64,000 nt of DNA from Paenibacillus_Z sp042653205 (GCF_042653205.1 NZ_JBHSHY010000006.1:62001-126000); one strand, 5' to 3'. Counted from the stretch's first letter, positions 1 to 7,629 are shown. The notes: generated from the sequence alone by a model not told the origin. Program-made: numbers and translations.

Positions 1-80
1 CCACTCCTTTCTCCCCTATTATAGTACAAAGCGACGCAATTGAAAATGGATATCAGTATCTAAAGGCCAGGTGATTCATC

Positions 81-353
81 ATGTTGAAACCCATCATCGA
101 ATTTTGCGCAAGCAATATGCACCACGGCACGGATAAGCTGATGAAGAAGCTTGAAGCCAATCCGGACTACGAGGTCATCGAATATGGCTGCCTCGGCAAC
201 TGCGGCGAGTGTTATCTCGCGCCGTTCGGCATGGTCAACGGCACGATCGTGTCCGCGGACACCGTCGAGGAGCTCGAAACGAAAATGATGGATGAGATCG
301 AAGAACAGCAAGCCGTGCAAGAAGCGCTGGATCGGATCATCGACGATCTGTAA
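81..353 (+). CDS. yuzB: YuzB family protein (DUF1450)
   Basis: A 90-residue protein matching the YuzB/DUF1450 family by its N-terminal pattern (IIEFCASNMHHGTD), the central Cys-rich segment YGCLGNCGECY and an acidic C-terminal helix. Molecular function is unknown; the cysteines suggest metal or Fe-S binding, which is inference. The start is the ATG after AGGTGA at 6-nt spacing. It converges on the YutJ-type dehydrogenase just downstream. In Bacillus, yuzB sits near yutJ and yutM, both of which have counterparts here, which supports the call. Confidence 0.88.
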   Translation: MLKPIIEFCASNMHHGTDKLMKKLEANPDYEVIEYGCLGNCGECYLAPFGMVNGTIVSADTVEELETKMMDEIEEQQAVQEALDRIIDDL

Positions 354-393
354 GACCGCCGCGCGAACCGCTTCTTACACGCATTCCTATAGG

Positions 394-1461
394 CTAACCG
401 AAGTGATGCTTGGACATCCACAAGACGCCGCTCTTGACGAGCCGCGGCACGCGTCCGAGCATCGTCGCGCGGCCCATGAGGCCGAAGCCGTCCTTCTTCC
501 CGAGGGAGCCGAGCGTGCCCTTCAGCTTGATCTTGCCGAGCTTCGGCATCTTGCCGGTCCAGAGCGCCTGCATGACTTCGGCGACTTGCTTGCCTTGGCC
601 TTCGGCGGCCTGGGCGCTCGGCGAGAACGGCAGGGAGGCGCAGTCGCCGACGATGAACACGTCGTTGTAATCCGGCAGCTGGTGATATTCGTTGATGATG
701 AGCCGGCCCTGATTGTCCTTCGGCAGGTTCATGCGCTGCACGAGCGCCACCGGCTGAATGCCAGCCGTCCATACCGTCACGTCGGAGAGAATCGGGCTCG
801 TGCTGTTGGCGTCGTGCAGGACGCCGTCTTCGAGCTTGTGCAGGGACACATTGCCCCGCATTTCCACTTCGTGCTCGATAAACCACGAGGATACATATTC
901 CTGCAGCTTGCCCGGGAACGCGGAGAGAATGCTCGGGCCGCGGTCGATGATGCGGATGTTGAGGTCCGGACGACTTTCGCGCAGCTCCGCCGCGACTTCC
1001 ACGCCGCTCAGGCCCCCGCCGACGATGGAGACTTGGCCGTAAGGCTTCACGTCGTTCAGCGCCATGTAGGTTTTCCGGGACGACGACATCGTTTGGATAC
1101 TGTTGGAGTACAACTCCGCGCCTTCGATGCCGTGGTACTTGTCCGTACAGCCGAGCGCGACGACGAGCCAATCGTAGGACAGCGGCTCTTGGCCGGCCAT
1201 GACGATGTGCTTCTCATCGAGGTTGATGTCCGTCACTTCGCCATAGGTCACGATCAGCCGCGGATCCGATGGGAACGCCACCCGGAGATCGACTTCCGGC
1301 GACGTGCCGGCGACGAGCGCGTAATATTCTGTCTTTAAGCCTTGGAACGGCATGCGGTCGATCAGGACGACGACTGTATCGTCGGGCAGCTCGCCTTCGA
1401 GCAGCGCGTGCGCCACCGTCAGACCGCCGTAGCCGCCGCCGAGAATTACGAATCTTTTCAT
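394..1461 (-). CDS. yutJ: YutJ-type NAD(P)/FAD-dependent oxidoreductase (type II NADH dehydrogenase family)
   Basis: A 355-residue flavoprotein. The N-terminal Rossmann motif is ILGGGYGGLTVAHAL (FAD), and a second nucleotide-binding motif, VSIVGGGLSGVEVAAEL, lies near residue 150 (NADH). The C-terminal FAD-binding signature FIVGDCASL follows. This is the NDH-2 arrangement: NADH is oxidised and a quinone reduced at the inner membrane face without proton pumping. The start is placed at the ATG giving MKRFVILGGG, because an upstream in-frame ATG would add 27 unconserved residues. It is one of three pyridine-nucleotide flavoproteins in the first 11 kb, with yumC and ndh. The exact electron acceptor is unproven. 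Confidence 0.85.
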   Translation of the reverse strand: MKRFVILGGGYGGLTVAHALLEGELPDDTVVVLIDRMPFQGLKTEYYALVAGTSPEVDLRVAFPSDPRLIVTYGEVTDINLDEKHIVMAGQEPLSYDWLVVALGCTDKYHGIEGAELYSNSIQTMSSSRKTYMALNDVKPYGQVSIVGGGLSGVEVAAELRESRPDLNIRIIDRGPSILSAFPGKLQEYVSSWFIEHEVEMRGNVSLHKLEDGVLHDANSTSPILSDVTVWTAGIQPVALVQRMNLPKDNQGRLIINEYHQLPDYNDVFIVGDCASLPFSPSAQAAEGQGKQVAEVMQALWTGKMPKLGKIKLKGTLGSLGKKDGFGLMGRATMLGRVPRLVKSGVLWMSKHHFG

Positions 1462-1580
1462 AATAAATCCCAACTTTCTATGGATGCGTAGTACTGCCGA
1501 TTCGGATTTGTCATGTAGTATGCACACGACAGACCTTCGCAATGAGAGGTCCTCGTCGCGAAGGTCATGGGAATGACTGC

Positions 1581-2684
1581 TTATTCGTACACTTTGACTT
1601 CGTTGTAGAACGTGTCGCGTTCCACGGGAATGCGGCCCGCGCCTTTGATGAGCCAGATCAGGTCTTCGCGGGTGATGCCTTCCGGCGTCAGCGCGCCCGC
1701 CGCATGGCTGATCCGTTCCTTGACCATCGTGCCGTGGACGTCGGAGGCGCCCATCGTCAGCGCGACCTGGGTCAGCTGCGTGCCGATGTTGATGAAGTAC
1801 GCCTTGATATGCTGGAAGTTATCGAGCATCAGCCGGCTGATCGCGATCGCCTTCAAGTCGTCGAACGCGGAATTGCGGCGACGAATGCTCGCCTTCGGGC
1901 TGATCGGCTGCATAGACAGCGGAATGAAGACTTGGAATCCGTTCGTCTCGTCCTGCAGCTCGCGAAGCTGAAGCATGTGGTGGATGCGGTCTTCCTTCTT
2001 CTCGACGGAGCCGTAAAGCATCGTCGTATGTGTGCGGAGGCCGAGTTGATGCGCAATCCGGTGCACCTCGAGGTACTGGGAGACGTCGGCTTTGTCGACG
2101 CGCATTTTTTTGCGATACTCGTCGGACAGAATTTCCGCGCCGCCGCCGGTCAAGCTTTGCAGTCCGGCCGCTATCAGCTCCTGCAGCACTTCCTTGTAGG
2201 TGAGTCCGCTGATCCGGGAGAAGAAATCGATTTCCGCGGCCGTGTAGGCTTTCAGCGCGACCTCCGGAAACCGCTCGTTCAGCGCCTTCAGGGAATCTAC
2301 GTAATATTGGAACGGAACATGGGGATTATGGCCGCCGACGATGTGGAACTCCCGGACGTCCGGGTGAATATGCTGTTCCACGTAGGCGATCATCTCGGGT
2401 CCGCTCAGCGTATAGGCGCCTTCGTCGCCCTGATCCTTGCGGAAATTGCAGAACGCGCAGTGCGCTTCGCACACGTTGGTGAAATACAAGCTCATATTCT
2501 CAATAAAATACACCTTGCGGCCGTTCTTCTTGAGGTTGACCTCGTTGGCCAGCTGGCCGATCGTGAGCAGGTCGTCGGAGCGGTACAGGAACTCCCCGTC
2601 TTCCTGGTTCAGCCGTTCGCCGGAACGAACCTTTTCCACGATGGCCTGCATCTGTTTGTCTGCTGTCGGTATTGCCACATTCAT
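1581..2684 (-). CDS. mqnE: Aminofutalosine synthase MqnE (radical SAM)
   Basis: A 367-residue radical SAM enzyme with the [4Fe-4S]-binding CX3CX2C motif in NVCEAHCAFCNF (about residues 69-80). In the futalosine pathway MqnE adds the enolpyruvyl carbon unit to adenosine to form aminofutalosine, an early menaquinone step. Family features visible include FHIVGGHNPHVPF, LTGGGAEIL and FIPLSMQP. Its partner mqnC lies far away at 48.3 kb, so the pathway genes are dispersed. The start follows a clear GGAGGAAG ribosome site. Length is normal for the family. The two related enzymes are told apart by CEAHCAFC and the TGGGAEIL loop here against CDVYCRFC and PGGGGEIL in MqnC. Confidence 0.93.
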   Translation of the reverse strand: MNVAIPTADKQMQAIVEKVRSGERLNQEDGEFLYRSDDLLTIGQLANEVNLKKNGRKVYFIENMSLYFTNVCEAHCAFCNFRKDQGDEGAYTLSGPEMIAYVEQHIHPDVREFHIVGGHNPHVPFQYYVDSLKALNERFPEVALKAYTAAEIDFFSRISGLTYKEVLQELIAAGLQSLTGGGAEILSDEYRKKMRVDKADVSQYLEVHRIAHQLGLRTHTTMLYGSVEKKEDRIHHMLQLRELQDETNGFQVFIPLSMQPISPKASIRRRNSAFDDLKAIAISRLMLDNFQHIKAYFINIGTQLTQVALTMGASDVHGTMVKERISHAAGALTPEGITREDLIWLIKGAGRIPVERDTFYNEVKVYE

Positions 2685-2981
2685 GACGGCTTCCTCCTAA
2701 GTCCGCCGGGCACGCGTTTCGTTGCAGGTCCGGTGAATGATGTAAAGAACTGAAGCGACTTTGTGAAAAAAATTACTTATTCTTTCCCCAAAAAACCATT
2801 GAAACGACTTTCCTTATTATAAACCTCATCCCAACGGGCGGCAACCATTAACTCGTGGCAGCCCGGCAAGGAGCTGGAAGTCCCGTTCTTGCCGAAGCCG
2901 GCAGCTTTTGAACCGGCTGTCGAATTCACGTACAATGAAGACGGGGAGAATACAAGCTTGCATCGCGGAAAGAGGGAAGAA

Positions 2982-3626
2982 ATGGCAAACACATATACCT
3001 ATACCCGCAAAGAAGAAGCGGTAAACGCGATCACCCACGGCGTCGGCGCGGTGCTCAGCCTTGCGGCGCTCGTGCTGCTGATCGTCTTCGCTGCGCTGAA
3101 GGGCAGCGCGGAGCACGTCGTCAGCTTTACGGTCTACGGGTCCATGATGCTGCTGCTCTACGTGGCGTCCACGCTCGTGCACAGTTTTCCGGAGGGCAGG
3201 GCCAAGCAGGCGTTCGAAATCATGGACCATGCCTGCATCTACCTGTTCATCGCCGGCACGTACACGCCGATCGTGCTGCACGTCGTCCAAGGCGCCGCCG
3301 GCTGGACGCTGTTCGGCATCGTCTGGGGACTCGCGCTCTGCGGCGTCGTGTTCAAATTGTTTTACGCGTCCAAGTTTCTGTTCACGTCGACGTTGGTATA
3401 CATTCTCATGGGATGGATGATCGTCTTCGTCTGGGACTCGCTGCGGACGAATTTGGCGCCAGAGGGTTTGCATCTGCTCGTAGCGGGCGGGCTGCTCTAT
3501 ACGGTCGGCACGGTGTTCTATGTGTGGCGCAGCTTCAAGCATCATCATGCGGTCTGGCATCTGTTCGTGCTCGGCGGGTCGGTGCTGCATTTCTTCGCGA
3601 TCATGCTCTACGTCCTGCCGCGATAA
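2982..3626 (+). CDS. Hemolysin III family (PAQR-like) membrane protein
   Basis: A 214-residue protein with seven predicted hydrophobic segments and hemolysin III signatures: EEAVNAITHGVGAVLS at the N terminus, TLVHSFPEGRAKQAFEIMDH in the middle, and a C-terminal block with HHHAVWHLFVLGGSVLHFF. The conserved histidines (ITHG, MDHACIYLFIAGTYTP, HLF, LHFF) are the presumed metal site of this PAQR-related family. The usual cellular role in Bacillales (YplQ) is uncertain, and hemolysis is not implied. The ATG follows AGAGGGAAGA; a longer in-frame extension upstream is not family-like. It is divergent from mqnE. Confidence 0.88.
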   Translation: MANTYTYTRKEEAVNAITHGVGAVLSLAALVLLIVFAALKGSAEHVVSFTVYGSMMLLLYVASTLVHSFPEGRAKQAFEIMDHACIYLFIAGTYTPIVLHVVQGAAGWTLFGIVWGLALCGVVFKLFYASKFLFTSTLVYILMGWMIVFVWDSLRTNLAPEGLHLLVAGGLLYTVGTVFYVWRSFKHHHAVWHLFVLGGSVLHFFAIMLYVLPR

Positions 3627-3683
3627 CGGAAGGAAGCGGCCGGGTTATCCGGCGGAAGCGCCCGATACCGTGCCGTACGCGTA

Positions 3684-3712
3684 TTGAGTCCCGGACGGAA
3701 GTGCAGTATACT
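3684..3712 (+). promoter_or_regulatory. Sigma-A promoter for the HesB/YutM gene
   Basis: TTGAGT and TATACT are separated by exactly 17 bases, ending 55 bases before the start codon of the HesB-family gene. Confidence 0.6.
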
Positions 3713-3767
3713 GATTACTATAGAATCGTAAGTAGGATTGCGCGGATTGACCCTAGGAGGGATAGCG

Positions 3768-4127
3768 ATGATCAAGATCAGCGACACGGCCAACGAGAAA
3801 ATCAAAGAAATGCTGGAAGCCGAAGCTTCGCCGGAGCTCTTCCTGCGCGTCGGCGTGAAAGAGGGCGGCTGCAGCGGGTTTTCCTATAATATGGGCTTCG
3901 ACGACGAGCAGGCCGATACCGATAAAGCGATGGAGCTGAACGGCTTGAAGGTCGTCGTGGACGAAGGCAGCGCCAAGTACTTGAACGGCCTCGAAATCGA
4001 CTTCAAGGAATCCGCCATGGGCGGCGGCTTTACCATCCATAATCCGAACGCCACGGCGACCTGCGGCTGCGGTTCTTCGTTCCGCACGGCGACGGAAGCG
4101 GGCAACCCTTCGGCCGAACCTTGCTGA
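3768..4127 (+). CDS. HesB/IscA-family iron-sulfur carrier (YutM-like)
   Basis: A 119-residue A-type Fe-S carrier. The three conserved cysteines are present: one in EGGCSGFSY and two in TCGCGSSF. These proteins accept an Fe-S cluster from the SUF scaffold and pass it to client enzymes, or bind iron. The C terminus has a short family-variable tail ending in PC. The start is fixed by AGGAGG seven bases upstream of the ATG. The gene has its own promoter and a strong terminator, so it appears monocistronic. Clients nearby could include MqnE and SdhB, which is inference only. Confidence 0.9.
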   Translation: MIKISDTANEKIKEMLEAEASPELFLRVGVKEGGCSGFSYNMGFDDEQADTDKAMELNGLKVVVDEGSAKYLNGLEIDFKESAMGGGFTIHNPNATATCGCGSSFRTATEAGNPSAEPC

Positions 4128-4191
4128 CCGGATGACCGGACGGCCTCTGCGGGCGGGACGCCCGCGGCAGCCATAAGCGCTTTGAGGCAGG

Positions 4192-4219
4192 AAGGCTCCC
4201 GGTTTCCGGGAGCCTTTTT
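4192..4219 (+). terminator. Terminator after the HesB gene
   Basis: Perfect 11-bp stem AAGGCTCCCGG / CCGGGAGCCTT with a 3-nt loop and a T tract. Confidence 0.85.
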
Positions 4220-4575
4220 CGCATGCTTGCGGGCGCTCCGGCCGGTGCCGGTCGAACAAAAAAGTTATTATTTAGTAAATGAAATATCTCTGTTATACTG
4301 AAAAAAATGCTAGTGACAAATTACTCATATCAGGATAGAACTTTGTTGCTAGATCGCTTATTATTAAGGTATACGAAGGCGCGGCCGCAAAAAGCAGCAG
4401 CAAACGGGGCGGCGCCGCCGGCTTGCGACATATCGCGCTTCATTTGCGCTTCACGGCTGATCGGGCGATGGTACATGCGGACGGTTCGTCCGGCGGCAGC
4501 GCCAGGGCGGGGCGAAGCGGAATCGAACCGGCGAACGGAATGTTGTTTAGTAGAAGGCGGAGGACGAAGACTATC
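4220..4575 (+). promoter_or_regulatory. Upstream region of the agr-like operon (no gene)
   Basis: This 356-base gap starts AT-rich (4255-4350), unlike its surroundings. It has a good -10 element, TATACT, at 4294-4299 but no convincing -35 at 16-18 bases, as would fit a promoter needing an activator such as the LytTR protein encoded downstream. A 90-codon frame across it (from 4307) has no ribosome site, is arginine-rich at its end and looks non-coding. The region reads as promoter plus a roughly 270-nt leader. Confidence 0.4.
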
Positions 4576-5238
4576 ATGAATTATGCACTGTTCTTATTGG
4601 GCTCTTTAATCGAGTATTGCACAACATTCGTTCTGATGTTCGCTTTATTCCGCTTCCCGCTCCGGGGAATCTTGATCCAGATCGTCATCATCGCCTTCAT
4701 GATGAGCCATTTCTCCTACATAACGCGGCATTTCACCGAGATCAATAGTTATTCGTCCTATTTGCAATTGGTGCTGCTGATTATCGTCACTTGGGCGGTG
4801 TTTCGGGTGCCGCCGTTTTATTCCTTCATTATGAACGGAGCCGGGTTCATCAGCTTGTTCGCGGCACAGGGCATCACGATATTTCTGATCGTCATGACGG
4901 GCACCCCGTTCTCCCACATTACCAAGGATCCGGAAATCATCTTCGCCACGCAGCTGCTCTCCGGGATTATCCTGGTTGCCGTCAGCCGGTTCGTCGTCAT
5001 CAAAAACTGGGGCTTCGACTACGTCCCCGCATCGCACCGGGTCTATATCGAATTCAACCGGACCAATTCGGCCCTGTTTGCCGTAATCGCTTCCAGCATC
5101 GTCATCGCGCTCGTCGCGGGCATCGCGCTCAAGGGCGATTTGGAGAAATACATCGTCGTCGCGGGAACGACGTTCCTCTGTTCCATTCCCGTATTCCTTT
5201 ATTACAGCAGAAGGAAGGATGTCGAGGATGCTCGATAA
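4576..5238 (+). CDS. Polytopic membrane protein of the agr-like operon (AgrC sensor-like, no kinase domain)
   Basis: A 220-residue, almost wholly hydrophobic protein with six or seven predicted membrane helices (about residues 3-25, 32-51, 63-79, 86-110, 120-141, 163-182, 193-210). It ends a few residues after the last helix in a short charged tail (YYSRRKDVEDAR). The size and topology resemble the membrane sensor half of AgrC/GHKL kinases, but no H-box, N-box or G-box follows. It is first in a tight operon with agrB, agrD and a LytTR gene, and overlaps agrB. Role inferred: autoinducer sensor, or the membrane antagonist of the LytTR protein, as in LytTR regulatory systems. The ATG lies about 10 bases after GGAGGA. 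No family was recognised with certainty. Confidence 0.7.
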   Translation: MNYALFLLGSLIEYCTTFVLMFALFRFPLRGILIQIVIIAFMMSHFSYITRHFTEINSYSSYLQLVLLIIVTWAVFRVPPFYSFIMNGAGFISLFAAQGITIFLIVMTGTPFSHITKDPEIIFATQLLSGIILVAVSRFVVIKNWGFDYVPASHRVYIEFNRTNSALFAVIASSIVIALVAGIALKGDLEKYIVVAGTTFLCSIPVFLYYSRRKDVEDAR

Positions 5239-5755
5239 GCTCGCCGTCGGCCTGCATAACCGGATGGTGGCCGCAGGTGTGGAGAAAGCGCCGTCCGCGG
5301 CGGTCATCAAATACGCGTTCGACATCTTGACGAATACATTGTCCGCGGCTATCGCCGCGCTGCTCATCGGCGCCTTCACCGGCGAATTCCGAAGCACGTG
5401 CTTCGCGCTGCTCGTGCTGGCCGTCATCCGCTACATGTCGGGCGGCTATCACTTGAAGTCGAGCCTGCTGTGCGCCTCCGTCTCCACGCTGACGCTCGTC
5501 GCGATCCCGCATATTCCGGTCGCGGACGCGTGGATGCCTTATCTCACGGGCTTTGCGGTCGTTATGATGCTGATTTTCGCTCCCGCGAACTACGACACCT
5601 ACGCTACGCTGCCTGCTCGCTACTATCCGCTGCTCAAAGTCCTTTCGGCGTTATTCGTCGCTTCGAACTTTCTCGTTCATTCTGACATCATGACGGTTGT
5701 ATTCGTCCTGCAGTCGATGCTTCTCTTATTCAAGGAAGGAGGTGAAGCAGAATGA
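5228..5755 (+). CDS. agrB: AgrB-family autoinducer-processing membrane protease
   Basis: A 175-residue accessory gene regulator B family protein with several membrane helices. The catalytic pair is visible in RYMSGGYHLKSSLLC: His75 and Cys82, seven residues apart as in the well-studied staphylococcal enzyme. AgrB cuts the AgrD C-terminal tail and cyclises the peptide. The start chosen gives MLDKLAVGL, nine bases after AAGGAAGG; an in-frame ATG at 5219 would add three residues. The gene overlaps the upstream membrane-protein gene by 11 bases, and its stop overlaps the agrD start (ATGA), so translation is probably coupled. Confidence 0.92.
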   Translation: MLDKLAVGLHNRMVAAGVEKAPSAAVIKYAFDILTNTLSAAIAALLIGAFTGEFRSTCFALLVLAVIRYMSGGYHLKSSLLCASVSTLTLVAIPHIPVADAWMPYLTGFAVVMMLIFAPANYDTYATLPARYYPLLKVLSALFVASNFLVHSDIMTVVFVLQSMLLLFKEGGEAE

Positions 5756-5880
5756 AGAAGAACGTATACCGTTTGCTCGGGGTCGCTATCGCCGGCATCG
5801 CCACGATGTTCGTCACGACGGGCTCTTATGTTATTTTCCACAAGCCAAGAATCCCGGCTGAGCTCAGAAAGCAGGTGTAA
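5752..5880 (+). CDS. agrD: Cyclic lactone autoinducer precursor (AgrD)
   Basis: A 42-residue precursor with AgrD architecture: an amphipathic, hydrophobic N-terminal leader (MKKNVYRLLGVAIAGIATM), a short core (TTGSYVIF) and a charged C-terminal tail (HKPRIPAELRKQV) with the P-x-x-P-x-E-L pattern of the family. There is no cysteine. Ser25 followed by four residues to Phe29 sits where the ring-forming Cys and the hydrophobic C-terminal residue sit in staphylococcal AgrD, so the product is predicted to be a five-residue Ser-lactone ring with an exocyclic tail. AAGGAGGTGA lies six bases before the ATG, one of the best ribosome sites here, predicting abundant translation. Confidence 0.88.
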   Translation: MKKNVYRLLGVAIAGIATMFVTTGSYVIFHKPRIPAELRKQV

Positions 5881-5882
5881 GC

Positions 5883-6281
5883 ATGCTGATTCCGCTGGTC
5901 AAACGCTATAACAAGAAGGATTTCGATATCGTTTACGTCCACCGCAACGACGTGCTGCTGATGCACAGCAATTACGGACAGATCAACTACCAGCACAAGG
6001 ACGGAACGATTTTAAATCCGCTTTCCACGTTTGAGGAGCATGAACGCTTTTTGACGCAGGACAAGTTTGCCAGAGTCGACCGCTGCTACGTCGTCAACAT
6101 GGACCGCGTCGAATTCTTCGACGAGGAACGGCAGCGGGTATTCTTCGATCCGGAACCGGTCGGCAAGACCGCGCCTAGCGCTCCGGTATCATTCTCCCGC
6201 ATGGATACGGTTAAGGACGTTCGCCGAGGAATCGCGAACGGAAACCCCGTTCAATCCGGGAGTGCTCATTTCTCGCGATAA
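5883..6281 (+). CDS. LytTR-domain DNA-binding regulator
   Basis: A 132-residue protein made almost entirely of a LytTR DNA-binding domain (AgrA-like beta fold). The recognisable core runs from IVYVHRNDVLLMHSNYGQI to DKFARVDRCYVVNMDRVEFF, the usual F-x-R-x-x-R-S-Y-x-V-N-x-x-x-I pattern with Cys in place of Ser. No receiver domain with phosphorylatable Asp is present. It is last in the agr-like operon, two bases after agrD. Expected role: transcription activator responding to the peptide, possibly of its own operon. With neither kinase nor receiver domain in the operon, the signal probably passes by protein contact with the membrane protein, which is inference. Confidence 0.88.
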   Translation: MLIPLVKRYNKKDFDIVYVHRNDVLLMHSNYGQINYQHKDGTILNPLSTFEEHERFLTQDKFARVDRCYVVNMDRVEFFDEERQRVFFDPEPVGKTAPSAPVSFSRMDTVKDVRRGIANGNPVQSGSAHFSR

Positions 6282-6291
6282 GTAAAAGTAC

Positions 6292-6320
6292 AGGCTTTCC
6301 TGCCGAAGGAAAGCTTTTTT
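6292..6320 (+). terminator. Terminator of the agr-like operon
   Basis: Stem GCTTTCCT / AGGAAAGC with a T6 tract, 10 bases after the LytTR stop codon. Confidence 0.8.
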
Positions 6321-6542
6321 GTTTTTCCCGCCGATTTGGAGCCGCAGACCGCGCGTGAAGGAACGCAAAAATTGCCCGGGCAATATCGGACAATTCCCCA
6401 TACGCGACATACGCGGGCGAATCTAGCATGCGCGATCTATCAGCCTACCAAATCAGGCGAGTTGACCATATCAATCATCCAAGAGACAGAAAGGGAGGAG
6501 GCATAAGCTATCGTATAGGAAACCAGGAAGGGGAGGACTTTG

Positions 6543-7220
6543 ATGTCGGATGTACAACAAGGGAGGCAGCTGGCAAGCAAATGGGCCAAGACGGAGGCAC
6601 TGCTTTCGCATGCGCAAATCGCGCCCCATATTCCGCCGACCCGGATGTTCACGAGGGATAACTTGAACAGCATGCTGAGCCAGCACGGCATGGTCGTCAT
6701 CAAGCCGGTGAAAGGCGCGGGCGGGCACGGGGTCATTAAAGTCACCCGCGATGGAGGCAGCTACAAGTATACCTACTATTCGAAGACGAACCGGTTTCAA
6801 AGCTTCGACGGACTCTATCGGTCGTTGAACTCGAGACGGGGAAACCGCCGGTACTTGATCCAGAAGGGGATTCGTTTGGCGACCATCGGCGGACGGCCGA
6901 TCGATTACCGGGTGAAGTACGTGAAGCAGCCGGGCGGTCATTGGGCCATCACGGCGATCGTCGGCCGATTGGCGAAGCCGGGACTGTTCGTGACGAACAT
7001 TTGCCGCGGCGGCACGCTGCTCAGCGGGTCCGAGGGCATTCGCCGTTCGTTCTCCCAATCCGCCGTCGTCTCGAAGAAGCGTGAAATGCGAATGCTGACG
7101 CAGCTGTCGACCTCCGTGCTCGAAGGCCGTTTTCCCGGCATCGGGCAGTTGGGCTTCGATTTCGGCATCGACCAGTCCGGCAAGATTTGGATCTTTGAAG
7201 TCAACACCCGGCCTCAATAA
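6543..7220 (+). CDS. YheC/YheD-family ATP-grasp-like protein
   Basis: A 225-residue protein of the YheC/YheD (endospore coat-associated) family, related to ATP-grasp enzymes. Landmarks: VVIKPVKGAGGHGVIKV (lysine and glycine-rich loop), KTNRFQSFDGLYRSL, IQKGIRLATIGGRPIDYRVKYV, and FEVNTRP near the C terminus, the metal-binding E-x-N of ATP-grasp folds. The protein stops right after that motif, shorter than the multi-domain Bacillus coat proteins. Substrate and exact role are unknown; a spore-coat link is from family knowledge. AGGGGAGG lies seven bases upstream of the ATG. Monocistronic by spacing. Confidence 0.82.
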   Translation: MSDVQQGRQLASKWAKTEALLSHAQIAPHIPPTRMFTRDNLNSMLSQHGMVVIKPVKGAGGHGVIKVTRDGGSYKYTYYSKTNRFQSFDGLYRSLNSRRGNRRYLIQKGIRLATIGGRPIDYRVKYVKQPGGHWAITAIVGRLAKPGLFVTNICRGGTLLSGSEGIRRSFSQSAVVSKKREMRMLTQLSTSVLEGRFPGIGQLGFDFGIDQSGKIWIFEVNTRPQ

Positions 7221-7294
7221 TATCGTAATATAATCGGTTGATAGGTTGATAGACGACCATTAAACTTTTTTATCAAATAGGGGAAGTCAAACCC

Positions 7295-7393
7295 TGTGTA
7301 TAAACGTATCCACAAATCCCCACCGATATTTCCTGTTTTTTCGACGATTATTCACAGCGTATTCACATGCTGTCCACATGGGGATGTGGATAA
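7295..7393. promoter_or_regulatory. DnaA-box cluster upstream of sda
   Basis: Three perfect TTATNCACA boxes occur within 99 bases: 7295-7303 (reverse), 7348-7356 (forward), 7385-7393 (reverse). Two one-mismatch boxes (GTATCCACA at 7306-7314, GTATTCACA at 7359-7367) and a weaker one at 7370-7378 lie among them. The cluster ends 10 bases before the -35 of the sda promoter. In Bacillus subtilis sda is known to be activated by DnaA through such boxes, so this is read as the replication-status input, not an origin. Confidence 0.85.
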
Positions 7394-7402
7394 TCGGAAC
7401 GC

Positions 7403-7432
7403 TTGTTCTAGGGCTCTGGGACATGCTAAGAT
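7403..7432 (+). promoter_or_regulatory. Promoter of sda
   Basis: TTGTTC and TAAGAT separated by 18 bases, 32 bases upstream of the sda start and directly after the DnaA boxes. Confidence 0.6.
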
Positions 7433-7464
7433 GAACTGGAAGTAAGAGGAAGGGGGGCTGTGAT

Positions 7465-7608
7465 ATGGAACAGCTGTCTGATGAATTGCTGCTCGATGCT
7501 TATATCGCCGCAAACAAGTACAACCTGGAGCCTGAGTTTATCGAAATGCTGAAGGCTGAACTGCTGCGCAGGCAGATCAGTCCGGACGCTTATCGCAATT
7601 CGGCTTAA
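7465..7608 (+). CDS. sda: Sporulation histidine kinase inhibitor Sda
   Basis: A 47-residue protein with the Sda pattern LSDELLLDAYIAANKYNLE followed by EFIEMLKAELLRRQI, i.e. the two antiparallel helices of the Sda hairpin. Sda binds the dimerisation/phosphotransfer domain of sporulation kinases (KinA type) and blocks phosphorelay signalling while replication is in trouble. The ATG follows GGGGGG. The adjacent DnaA-box cluster is the expected regulator and greatly strengthens the call. Monocistronic; the next gene is convergent. Confidence 0.92.
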   Translation: MEQLSDELLLDAYIAANKYNLEPEFIEMLKAELLRRQISPDAYRNSA

Positions 7609-7629
7609 TCCGGATCCGGCCCTTCCCGT

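Noticed and set aside
2761..2782. Rex-like half-site TTTGTGAAAAAAATTACTTA upstream of mqnE
   Set aside because: Only the left half fits; the right half has three mismatches, so it is not convincing beside the ndh site.
4307..4579. 90-codon plus-strand frame in front of the agr-like operon
   Set aside because: No ribosome site, Arg/Pro-rich chance-like composition, and it overlaps the promoter and leader of the operon.
7295..7393. DnaA-box cluster as a replication origin
   Set aside because: No dnaA, dnaN or AT-rich unwinding element nearby, and the cluster directly abuts the sda promoter, whose DnaA control is known in Bacillus.
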